Under the pieces are notes generated by a model, which saw only the letters and a program-made list of their open reading frames with translations, did no database searches and was not told the DNA's origin. The position numbers were made by a program, and so were the translations under genes. This document shows positions 1 to 8,555 of a stretch of DNA of 10,392 bases, one piece after another. Numbering within the stretch: position 1 is the stretch's first letter; each line of letters starts with the position of its first letter. The DNA comes from Spongospora subterranea (lineage: Eukaryota > Endomyxa > Phytomyxea > Plasmodiophorida > Plasmodiophoridae). The stretch lies in assembly GCA_900404475.1 (NCBI GenBank), contig OUQQ01000676.1, positions 1 to 10,392 on the forward strand. The letters are read 5' to 3'.

Positions 1-60
1 TCTGTTAGTTCCTTCTCTCTAGTTTTAGCTTAAGCCCTATAGTTCGTTCCGTCCAGGTCA

Positions 61-1307
61 TTACACTTCAGCTTTCTCGTCCATTTCCGCAGAACATGGC
101 AGAGATGCATGGCCATTATCTTGCGGTTTCAATAGATGCCTAATTGAACACCTCTCAAGACGAGAAAGAGTCAATGTCTCTCCTTCAATTTGGGACTTCT
201 GTACTTTCACTACTGCAGTTTCGAAATCTGGATCGCACACAATGTGACTTGATTCGAACTCTGGAAATTCCGCAATGGCTGCATCACAGATAATCACGAA
301 CTTGTAACAGATGAAAACTTTCGTCTTGGAGTTCAAAATGTCAACATCAAAATTGTGCAGTTTCATTATCTCGCGGTGATAGCTAAAGATATGGTGGAAC
401 TATATCACCAAGGTATGGTAATAGTTTCAGGTATCGCTGTACCATATTGTTCGTCGACGACCGTCTTGTGACATTGCACAAGACTGGTGCTAAAGAAGTG
501 TGTTGCCTAGATGCCGCTCGGGCCTTTAAGGATCTCAAAATACACCATTATTTTTGAATGCTATCCAGAACGTCCTCATATGATGTTAGATAGCTTGTTT
601 GATTGCGGATAATTGCTCTACACTTGAGCCCAGATTCAACCAATGACTTGCACATCCAACGAAATACAGAGTAACCTTGCGAGCAAAGCTTTGGTTTGTA
701 GGGCAATTATCCGTAATCAAACAAGCTACGTTTGAGAAATTCTTGCCGTAGAAGGCTAAAACTTCACAGATCGTATCCCAGTGGGAATTCGCATCGAGCT
801 GTAAGCTCGGTTGTACCCAGCATTTTGAGAGGCGTCAGGAAACACAGCAAATACAGCACGAAAATGAGTCCCTCCAGAACTCCAATCATCAAGCATGATG
901 GCAAACTGCAACGGAAGCAAGTCTTTGATCTTGTTCTCAACTAAAACTTGCAAACGATGCATAGTTTGTTTGAGGCTTTCTACTGAAACACGTTTTAAAC
1001 GAGAAAAACTTACAAGTTGTAGCTTTCTCACAAAAAGCGAAAGGTAGAAGATCCTTGACGATCCATTCAACCCATGAAAATAGATTGATATTTTTTTGCT
1101 AAAATATTGAGATACCGCTGGATTATCTCTTGATTGAGCCTGCTCAAGTGTTTCCGCATGATCGCGGTTGATAATCTCGAGAAGGTTTGTCCAACCTCTT
1201 CCTCTCTTCTTCGCTTTCCCACCATTGCACCTCCAAACATCACTATCTGGGACTGGAGAGAAATACTTCTCAACTTTTTCTTTCTTCGGGATTAGACCTG
1301 GGCCCAT
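61..1307 (-). pseudogene. Decayed hAT-type transposase with N-terminal BED-like zinc finger
   Basis: Read on the minus strand, similarity to BED/hAT transposases appears in order but in different frames. Block 1 (1307 to about 790) starts MGPGLIPKKEKVEKYF and has a BED-like segment (W25, C27, then GWTNLLEIINRDH). It ends in FAIMLDDWSSGGTHF-x5-FAVFP, which matches the conserved 'DGWs..THy..vFA.fp' segment. Block 2 (about 762-626) contains VACLITDNCPTNQ and VGCASHWLNL, the conserved 'D-N-x-x-T-N' and 'GCasHrfnL' region around a catalytic Asp. Block 3 (about 544-386) contains LAPVLCNVTRRSSTNNMVQR, matching 'RNvTRWsStfnMl.RY'. Block 4 (366-61) contains CDPDFETAVVKVQ, matching '..FEsaivKvQ'. A stop and frame change separate blocks 1 and 2. 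A 31-bp inverted copy and stops separate 2 and 3. Another stop lies between 3 and 4. The BED finger has also lost two expected zinc ligands. It is not functional as it stands. Family calls are from recalled motif patterns, not a search. Confidence 0.8.
591..728. repeat. 31-bp imperfect inverted repeat inside the transposase remnant
   Basis: Positions 591-621 and 698-728 are reverse complements with 29 of 31 bases matching, separated by 76 bases. The right arm is the transposase coding sequence for the conserved ACLITDNCPT stretch on the minus strand. The left arm is the same bases turned around and pasted into what should be the next part of the coding frame. It therefore looks like a local inverted copy that broke the gene rather than a terminal repeat of a nested element. 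Confidence 0.9.
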
Positions 1308-1517
1308 TTATAATCTCCTCCAGTCGCCCTCTTGGACGAGTCCGCAAAGTTGAAGTTTAGTCCGCACACCCGAGATTCTGGATCCTGCGTTGGCGTGAAT
1401 AATACCGAATGTACTCCTCTTTTGCTTTGCGAATAGTCCAGAGCTTGCAGACTCCCCAAGGAATATTTTTTATAATAGCAATGACCGAATAAATTATTGC
1501 TACCCCGATTCCGGTAT

Positions 1518-1610
1518 TTAGTGTGTATCACACTAATTAGCGTGGCCCTTTCACGGCCAATATGTTAAATAAATAGTGTGTAATCACACTAATAAATTGT
1601 ACACACTAAT
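1518..1610. repeat. Cluster of TAGTGTG / CACACTAAT motifs
   Basis: Three exact copies of CACACTAAT lie at 1529-1537, 1585-1593 and 1602-1610. Inverted TAGTGTG copies lie at 1519-1525 and 1574-1580, making two small hairpins: 8-bp arms with a 3-base loop, and 7-bp arms with a 4-base loop. A further GGCC..GGCC pairing lies between them, around 1544-1558. The stretch is AT-rich and sits upstream of the transposase start, where subterminal transposase-binding repeats of hAT elements are expected. That role is inference. Confidence 0.65.
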
Positions 1611-1639
1611 CCAAAATTATTGTGTATAAAAATATAATT

Positions 1640-2894
1640 TGGACACGCGATGTGGACAGTGATCCTCTCTGCTCTCACATCGATGACTTATTTTGCTGGA
1701 GACCTGCGGATTGTCAACGCAAACAAATCTTACACCCCGGGGCCCGGGGTGATCTATGGCCGCTATGGGTAATGGCATACGGGCAGTTGTCATCGGAACT
1801 GCAGAAGATGCTTAAAGCTAATCGCAATAATTCTTGATAGCCAATTACTTCTTTGGAGGCCTGCTGCCAACCACCTCCTGCACTTCAATCTGCCGTTCAC
1901 ACCCACATTACCGAAACCAATGGTATGTGCCCAAATCCGTTTCCTTGCCTCTATGAATGTGGGAGAGTGAGCTTGCCTGCAGTAAACTCGAAAAACCCTG
2001 GATAGGCAATGTAATCGGGTGGGGGCAGGTCCCATTCGGTGTGGTCGTTAGGACAGGTTATGTTGCTTAATCCAGCTGGTTTAATAGGTTCCTTCAGTGG
2101 ATACCCAAGCTACTTGTAGCGGCCAGGCGGAAGTAGGGAAACACCTGGTAGTACACAGGATTACCAACCCATAAGAACCCGCGAACCTTTGTATACCATA
2201 CCATGCCGTTCCTTGCCTTTTCCCATGTCCCTTCTCCAGTGTACCATGTCGGGCGACATGCTGTGCCTGTTTTCACAATGTGTTGCCCACGCTGCATTAG
2301 GCAATCAATTATGTCACCTCTCGAAGCGGCCCTATTCTGTTCGACTGCGATTGAGTATTGATACTTGGATGGACTGACAACGCCTGATAAAGTTTTCAAC
2401 AACCAAACAGGTCGAGAATCTCAGTGGAGATAATAGTGTCCCCTTTCATAGATAATGGCTCAGGAGTTCCTAGGTAGGTAGAGATATGTGCAACATGGCT
2501 TCAATACTGATGATATTAGCTAACAGCGCCTTGCTATTGCCGGAGTCCAAAAGTTGTGTTGGTCACCCGAGCTTCTGTTTGACGTGATTGCTATGGCCCA
2601 GGATTGTGCAGAAACGTGCCCCAGCATTCGGTGGTAAATCAAGCACCGCCAGCGCTCACAATTCTATCCTGGTTCATATACCGAACGTGATAATACCTGG
2701 TCAATATATCGAGGCCATCTTTAAACTATACTGTTATCCTTTGCTAGGAAATGATGGCAGTCAAATTGCACCTCCACATCGACTGCAAACAACCCATTTA
2801 TGTGAGTTTTTATTCTCAACTTATCCATGCCGACGCTTTTATCAAAATGGTTTGCGTTCAAATAGGTAACTGCCGTTTCTTTTATCATGAAATT
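1640..2894. other. No supportable gene; probable intergenic or decayed repeat DNA
   Basis: I see no open frame with a recognisable family, splice-consistent extension or conserved motif. Open frames at 2094-2402 and 1790-2035 (minus) and 2588-2869 (plus) are about 80-100 codons and carry nothing I recognise. Short palindromes occur: 1733-1751 (GC-rich) and 2245-2260 (CATGTCG/CGACATG). The last 100 bases are the 5' flank of the tRNA gene; no external promoter element is evident there. Confidence 0.5.
1733..1751. repeat. GC-only 19-bp palindrome
   Basis: CACCCCGGG and CCCGGGGTG form perfect 9-bp arms around a single G. It stands out against the surrounding AT-rich sequence. No function can be assigned from the sequence. 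Confidence 0.8.
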
Positions 2895-2967
2895 GCCCGC
2901 GTAGCTCAATCGGTAGAGCGTGGGACTCTTAATCCCAAGGCTGCGGGTTCGAGCCCCGCCGTAGGCT
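2895..2967 (+). tRNA. tRNA-Lys (anticodon CTT)
   Basis: A 73-base cloverleaf folds by hand. The acceptor is 2895-2901 with 2960-2966, and the D stem GCTC/GAGC is 2904-2907 with 2916-2919. The anticodon stem TGGGA/TCCCA (2921-2925, 2933-2937) encloses loop CTCTTAA with CTT at 2928-2930. The T stem GCGGG/CCCGC (2943-2947, 2955-2959) encloses loop TTCGAGC. The discriminator is T2967. A box (TAGCTCAATCGG) and B box (GGTTCGAGCCC) internal promoters are present. No intron and no encoded CCA, as usual for a nuclear gene. The acceptor has one C-A mismatch (2898 with 2963) next to a G-T wobble. It would decode AAG. Confidence 0.95.
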
Positions 2968-2970
2968 ACA

Positions 2971-2976
2971 TTTTTT
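2971..2976 (+). terminator. RNA polymerase III T-run terminator of the tRNA
   Basis: Six T residues begin three bases after the tRNA's discriminator base, which is the usual position for a polymerase III stop signal. Confidence 0.85.
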
Positions 2977-3138
2977 GCAATTATATGTTTGACGACCATC
3001 TGGCTCAGCAAAATCCGAATGGATGCTTAAATGTTTTGTGAATATGGAACGAACGAGGTTCAGGATTGGCACCGGCCACCACCACTACGTTTTCGCGTTG
3101 TCTTCCACGATCCCCTGTTTTCGCCAGAAATAGGCTTT

Positions 3139-3272
3139 ACTTTCGTCTTCGCAGCAAGATTTACCGTAGCTGGGGAGGGGATGCCACAGCTGATTGTCAA
3201 TGGCCACTTTCGTCTTCGCAGCAAGATTTACCGTAGCTGGGGAGGGGATGCCACAGCTGATTGTCAATGGCC
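3139..3272. repeat. Perfect 67-bp tandem duplication
   Basis: Two head-to-tail copies, 3139-3205 and 3206-3272, are identical by eye over all 67 bases, each starting ACTTTCGTC and ending GTCAATGGCC. Perfect identity in non-coding DNA points to a very recent event. The unit length is not divisible by three. Confidence 0.95.
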
Positions 3273-3300
3273 AGGATTTCAGGGCCAGGATTTCAGGGCC
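3273..3300. repeat. 14-bp tandem duplication directly behind the 67-bp one
   Basis: AGGATTTCAGGGCC occurs twice in a row (3273-3286 and 3287-3300). The preceding 67-bp unit also ends in GGCC, so both duplications share a GGCC end. This is consistent with slippage or microhomology-mediated duplication at the same spot. Confidence 0.95.
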
Positions 3301-3728
3301 ACGTTGATGTACCTGATGGAGATTATTATCTGAATCCGACCCACCAGCTATTGCAATTTCATTTGACGTAATTCGGCCCTCCAAGGTCTGTACAAAGTGG
3401 TGGGTTACGAACCATCAATTTTCAATGAAGCGACTACAAAAGCAGCGAGACAGCTGGTTTACGTCTTTTTAAGCCCAGTGCTTATCCCAAACGTCATCCG
3501 CATCCTTTTACCATCCGGTGTCGATTTTCGTAAAACTTGCTGATTTGTCAATATTTTGGATACTTCGCTACACCTTTTCCCTGTTCATGTGAACAATGCA
3601 TAGAAACCCCATTTTGAATCCGGACGCGACAAAAAGCTTTTCACATGACACGGCGATAACGTCCACTCCGTGTTAACTTAAGGAGAGTTCACAGTTTATG
3701 TGTACAGTATGTATCTAAACTCAGTCGC

Positions 3729-3875
3729 CTCCCACTTAAGTACGCACCCGTTTAAGTACGCATCCCAGAGTGCGCATTTATTATCATACTGTACCTTTGA
3801 AGAATGAAAAGTCGTAAGCACCTACCGGTTAAGTACTGTACGCACTCATGTTCAATTTGCGTACTTAACCGGGAG
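3729..3875. mobile_element. MITE-like unit with terminal inverted repeats (putative)
   Basis: The left end (3729-3746) and the reverse complement of the right end (3858-3875) both read CTCCC-N-N-TTAAGTACGCA: 16 of 18 bases match over a 147-bp unit with no coding capacity. The core TTAAGTACGCA recurs in the same orientation at 3752-3762. A diverged copy at 3829-3845 is interrupted by TGT. A perfect 12-bp hairpin pair CCGGTTAAGTAC / GTACTTAACCGG lies at 3825-3836 and 3861-3872. The structure resembles a miniature inverted-repeat transposable element. I could not find a clear target-site duplication, so a clustered regulatory or replication-related motif array remains possible. It lies 67 bases downstream of the nicastrin stop codon and may overlap its 3' UTR. 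Confidence 0.5.
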
Positions 3876-3941
3876 TAAAGTCAAAGAACACTACCAGGGT
3901 GCCACGCAGGAAAAAAAAAAATGAAGGGTTTCTATTATCTT

Positions 3942-6900
3942 TTATTGATATTTTACTTTACGATCGGCGTAACGTTTAACAAACAATGTACAAACGAGGG
4001 CGGAACAAGCCACAACCACTCCAGCAGAGAACATAAGCGGCGACGTGATCGACGCTTCAACAATAAACCAACGCGCTCGTAATCCCATCCAATTCGATTG
4101 AGTCCATAGGCGACCCCGGATGGAGCTTTGATCGACACGCCAATGCGAGTTGGCAACAGATATGGCCGGGTCAAGGGCATCGTGAAAATGCGGAGATAAG
4201 GATAGCGAGTCGAAGAACCGCTCGATAAAAAGCGGAGTACCGGTAATTGAATCAGGGCGAACGGGAAGATATACATTGGCGTAGTGAGTGACATTTCCAC
4301 GGCCCATTCCTTGCCTGGTCTCGGGGGGCATCATTTTCTGGGCCATAGCGCAATCCAGTCCATTTGTAACGAGGCAATTGCTGAGCTCTCGAATAAGCGA
4401 GCAGTTTGCGAAGACCTGAAAAATATCAAAAGCAGGATCATGGAGAAAGAAACGTTTACCTGTGAAAAGTCTGGAAACCCTGCCATTGACAATAGCGTTC
4501 TCGACAATATTGTCGAAGCCCGGCAGATGTTCTACAAATGAAAAGCAAACATCAATCATAAAACTAGAGTATACTTCAAGACAACCTTTTCTTTCACGAA
4601 TTAACTTTTAAATCATGAGTACAAATCGCAATAAAGAGCAAAGACAGAACGTAAAGCTGGGCGAATATGGATCACAGAAATAATCAAAACGATCAAGAAT
4701 TTCTGTACATGACTACCTGTAAAGCATTATCCGATAATGCATCGTCGACATCTCCACCAAATATTTTACTAACGTACGTGGTATCAAAACCGGCGAGAAC
4801 CAGAGTCGACACTGTGGCAGGAAACGCCCATGCCGAACTTGGAGGCAGACCTATACCCGAAACGTTTGATGCAGGGCGCAATGTTGCAGAAAATTCATCT
4901 CCGACAGCCTTGATTAGAGCTGTAGTCATTGTTGCATGTTGAGTATGATAATAAAGCGGAGAGGTGTCAACTTGAGAGACGTCAAAAACCGCCGATAACG
5001 GCGAGGTCAATAACGATCCAAGCGATGTGAAACGGGTATCAATCCGATATGGATCTAAACCTAGACCGCAAAAATGACATTAGTGCATGATGACGTGTTA
5101 TAAGATGATGTTGTCAAATAATGCGGAAGAATCTAACGATGCGAGCAAGCAAAACTAGCAATTGTTAATTCTAACTGGTATGGTGGAGACTTACAAAAAC
5201 GTCGAAACATAAAATAATCGAACAATAATTCGAAACGAACCGAATCTGCTTATCGCTAATATGAAATCAAATCAAACTTAGTGTTTCTCAGATAAGTGAA
5301 ACGGCAACCAGCTTGGAGCGAAATAAATTGGAAGCAAAATTTAGAAGAATGCGATCAGTAGCAACACATTATAATACAAGACTCAATAAACAATCAACCT
5401 GCGGTCAAGCATAAATTTAGCAAAAACTGAAAAAAACAATCGGAAAGCAGGAATAGACATTGAGAAAAAGAAGTCCTTACAGAAGGGAATCGCTTCATCG
5501 ACGCTGGAAGCCTGACGGCACTGGAAGGATTTCAAGTCGGCAACGAAGCTCCTTGATCCTATCAGGTCAAACGTCTCTGCTTCGAAAACGGAGAAGACAA
5601 TTTCGTGAGTCAGAGATGAAGCATTGGCTTTTGCGTTAACAACAGCAGCGGCGGCGCCAAGAAGAGCACACAAACCTGACATACTGGACCGGGCACCGAC
5701 AGCTCTTCCTGGAAGGAAGGCGTTGGCGTCCATTTGAGTAACAGCGGCCAGAACCGGCTTGGATGAGGTCAATACACTTTGGTTCACGGCGGCAGACGTC
5801 CACACATTGTAGCTGCGACGAGGAAGTCAGTACAAAAAAATGCACACTATTCCATATTGTGAATCACTGACAGTTTCGAGATAAATAACATGATAACGAA
5901 ATAGGCGAAACACGGGATAACAACCTAGACATTGGACGAAAACGACTTGCTTGTTAACTCCTTTGGAAAATACAAACAAGCTAGAAAATAAAGTTAGAAG
6001 AAATGCAAAACCAAACAGACGAACAAAAAACTAAGGAAAACGTTTCCGATTTACGAGGAGGAGCAAACAAACTGAAAAATTACCCTCCAACAGGAAGACA
6101 AGAAAATCGTTGCAAGCATGTTAAAGAATCGCTCTGCGCGTCCATCGGGAAATTAAACTGAGCCTTGTATCGTGGTGGAGAGCCATCCTGAAGAATAAAA
6201 TGACGATGGGAATTGACAAAAAAGAAGAATAAACGGCAGAATTAAGGAAACCTGCCTCGTTCATGACTCGTGAAATTCGAAAAAGAGAGTGCGTTGCCAA
6301 AATACCATAATTCAGATATGAAAACAGGAAATACGTAAATAACGGTTTATAGGAATTTGAAGTCAAGAGCACAGGAAACGGGAAACGATATTGTGAATAG
6401 ATATGATGTGTACCCGAATTAACCCTCGATTTGCGTCAACCAATTTCATCAAGGCTGGCAGTTGAGAATCTGGTACATCCGTAATGGCGAATGGAAAGTT
6501 ACTCATGGTTAAGTTAGTCCCAGATGGATTCCAGACGTGGAGCGGAGCAGGGCGGGTCCCGTCTCCGTTAGAAATATCAGGCGCCAGATACCACATAGGT
6601 GATTGCTCAACCGGCGAAAATGAAGCTGCAAATAAAACGAATGGAGTTTTAGTAGAAGATATATTGCAATAATAGCAATGATGGTGGCGGTCCAATCATT
6701 CAGGCTAAACTAAACGAAAAACTTAACTGATGTCCAAAAAGAACGGAATCCAACGACTTTAGACACTATCCTACCCACGAAACCAACCATCAAAAGAATC
6801 CCGAGTATAAAAAAAGTTGAAGCGTAGAGAGAAACGACTCGGAAAGTCTGTGGCTAACAAACTTCAAAGAATGTAGTGACCGTTAGCAGATCAGCAATGA

Positions 6901-7367
6901 GATAAATCAGGACAACCATAGCGTGAAAATTGAAACCATTTTAGCCGTTTCTAGAATATCGGGTTGCATGCGCAAGCAAAAACAAAAAAAAATGGGGTAG
7001 ATTTACTGTTTGTTCTATCGATCTCAGATAGTGAATGGAGTATAACACCAGCAATGGATGGGTGCGCAGCATTGATAGAAGCAAAAGTAGAGGCCGATAG
7101 TTGACTATAAGGCATTACAACAGTCAAGGGCTCGATTCGGTCATATGTCGCTTTAGCGAGAACATCCTCGATTGTATAAAGGACACCAACGGCGTCTTCG
7201 ATTGCGCAACCAGTTGTTCCTCCGCTGGTCAGCATCCGAATGCAAGAAGATTCGGTTGGAATGGCCGTGTAGATGAACTTACCTAGGTCGGCGGAAATGC
7301 CTGGAATGGCAAACAAAGCAGTCAGCCACAATCCGGCCGTGAGCAGGGTTGGAAGTCGGGACGACAT
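3942..7367 (-). CDS. NCSTN: Nicastrin, gamma-secretase ectodomain subunit (seven exons, 632 aa)
   Basis: Nicastrin is a type I membrane glycoprotein of the gamma-secretase complex (with presenilin, APH-1 and PEN-2). It gates substrates of intramembrane cleavage. Inferred exons on the minus strand: 7367-7007, 6625-6414, 6187-6084, 5812-5481, 5060-4717, 4531-4460 and 4415-3942. All six introns are GT..AG and every phase joins, giving 1899 bases with the stop. The start has a signal peptide (LLTAGLWLTALFAIPGISA). Next come paired Cys in SSCIRMLTSGGTTGCAI, then TSFSPVEQSP. CLPVGGYNVW (split by intron 3) resembles plant CLPLGGYSVW and human CDPLSDYNVW. The peptidase-like core has ETFDLIGSRSF (305-315; human ETFDYIGS). 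GIGLPPSS and LAGFDTTYVSKIF match plant GIPPSS and LEDFDTNFVNKFY. WTQSNW (579-584) precedes one membrane helix (about 602-621) and a basic tail. Six N-glycosylation sequons (NLT, NQS, NAS, NVS, NCS, NVT) fit a lumenal ectodomain. Length fits the family (about 650-710). Identity is strong; individual splice sites are inference. Confidence 0.88.
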
Positions 7368-8555
7368 CCTGAAAGTGCCGATGGACGGCAAATTAGGGAA
7401 ATGAAATGATTTGAAGCTGGATAAGTCACATGTATTACGGACCAAAATTTCACCTCGATATCACGCTACCGTACCCCGGAACGGATCCGCTGATGACGCA
7501 ACCTACCGTTAGACCACAGGAACCTGCTCCGATTTGCCGGGAAACTACAAAAAACAAACTGCTCCATTTTGTGATACCATCCGCAACAAACAGAAATAGA
7601 ATGTCGTTCCGTTCGTTCTTATCAGCAGTGACAAACGACCCATTTTCGTTCCGCAGCGTTGTCAGTTTCTGTGTAGAGATGAATGGCATTGTTATGTGTT
7701 TGACGAATACGACGTTTTATCTAATATGGAACGTCCGCATGTCTCAGAATGTTGCCAACATTCCACGATGAGATCACCTCATTATTTGATTTGCTCGAAT
7801 TTACTCATATACGACATCAGCGTTTTCTTGTTGACGAATTGCTGACGGACGCAGGCCTTCGGTTTTTGATCGCGTCAAAACAGGTAAGGAATCGGTTTCG
7901 CTAATGTTGACACAAGCATCAACACCTCTGCAGCGCCGACTCGGCGTTCTTGAAAAGCAAGGAAAGAATATGAGGAAAGAAGGCGGTTCGGATAACGTTG
8001 TGCAGAGGGCATTTTCCTGGAACGTCAACATAGTGCAAAATAAACAATACCTCAACGATCCAGATGAACAGTGGTGTCGCAACCCGCAACCATTTTCTAC
8101 CCTGAAGAACAACCACACCTTCCCGATATGATACCTATTTGAAAACCGTTAGATATAAAGGGAACTAACCAAGATTGTTAGTCACTTCGTCATCAGACTT
8201 CAATTTAGGCATACTGGCTATCTGGTTCAAAGTATAGGTTCGAGCGGGATATTGTAAGCCTTATGACGACGGGGATGCAGTCGACGGTTTTATATGGATG
8301 CTTTTAACTAGCTCAATTCTTGTCCCATTTGTTGCTTGAGCATTTGATCTTAATCTCCATTAGAGGTTTCGCTAAGAAATCTTTTTAAATACCGTTGAAA
8401 ACAACTATTGCATTCGCCGGAAATGTTCGCGCTGAATCGGCAAATAAACCGGTGCAAAGAAGTTAGAGCCTTTGACGACAATGGAAGAGTAACCTTGCGC
8501 TCGTTTCAAATGCTGGAAAATTAATTTGACATTATATATAGCATTCTTTGATAAA
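7368..8555. other. Intergenic stretch; possible promoter of nicastrin and 3' region of the next gene
   Basis: Open frames at 7450-7689 (minus), 7430-7771 (plus), 7801-8118 (minus) and 7904-8131 (plus) overlap one another on opposite strands, and none shows a recognisable motif. The first part, just above 7367, must hold the nicastrin promoter and 5' UTR. I see no TATA box or other element I would defend. A possible extra coding segment, 8405-8512 minus, is discussed as a finding. Confidence 0.45.

Larger units (their letters stand above)
1..1610 (-). mobile_element. Remnant of a hAT-superfamily DNA transposon (right end approximate, left end not seen)
   Basis: A broken hAT-type transposase (61-1307, minus strand) is preceded, in its own reading direction, by about 300 bases ending in a cluster of TAGTGTG / CACACTAAT motifs at 1518-1610. 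hAT elements typically start with short terminal inverted repeats of the type YARNG, and they carry short subterminal repeats that the transposase binds. TAGTG fits that type, so I infer that the element's 5' end lies near 1608-1610. The matching other end is not visible in positions 1-60, so the element either runs off the left edge or has lost that end. No target-site duplication can be tested. Family assignment is fairly sure; the borders are inference. Confidence 0.6.
2977..3728. other. Intergenic stretch without a supportable gene
   Basis: The open frames here (plus 3031-3333, minus 3085-3384) run straight through the 67-bp and 14-bp tandem duplications. Those unit lengths are not multiples of three, so the frames are unlikely to be real genes. 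Apart from the duplications, listed separately, I see no RNA gene or coding signal. Confidence 0.5.

Noticed and set aside
2094..2402. A 102-codon minus-strand open frame (SKYQYSIAVEQNRAASRG..)
   Set aside because: No recognised family or motif, no splice partners with similarity, and open frames of this size occur by chance in such DNA. It could be part of an old repeat, but I cannot support that.
3031..3333. A 100-codon plus-strand frame containing two copies of a similar peptide
   Set aside because: It runs through the 67-bp duplication, which is not a multiple of three, so the second copy is read in another frame. No family resemblance.
6240..6290. A possible micro-exon (..VMNEAG) between nicastrin exons 2 and 3
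   Set aside because: Its available splice sites either break the phase or introduce a stop. Joining exon 2 (ending at 6414) straight to exon 3 (starting at 6187) keeps the frame and fits the family spacing.
7430..7771. A 113-codon plus-strand frame and the opposing minus frame at 7450-7689
   Set aside because: They overlap on opposite strands, neither has a recognisable domain, and they lie where the nicastrin promoter should be.
8220..8262. A GGTTCGAGC box resembling a tRNA T-loop
   Set aside because: The flanking bases cannot form a T stem or an acceptor stem, and no D or anticodon arm is present.
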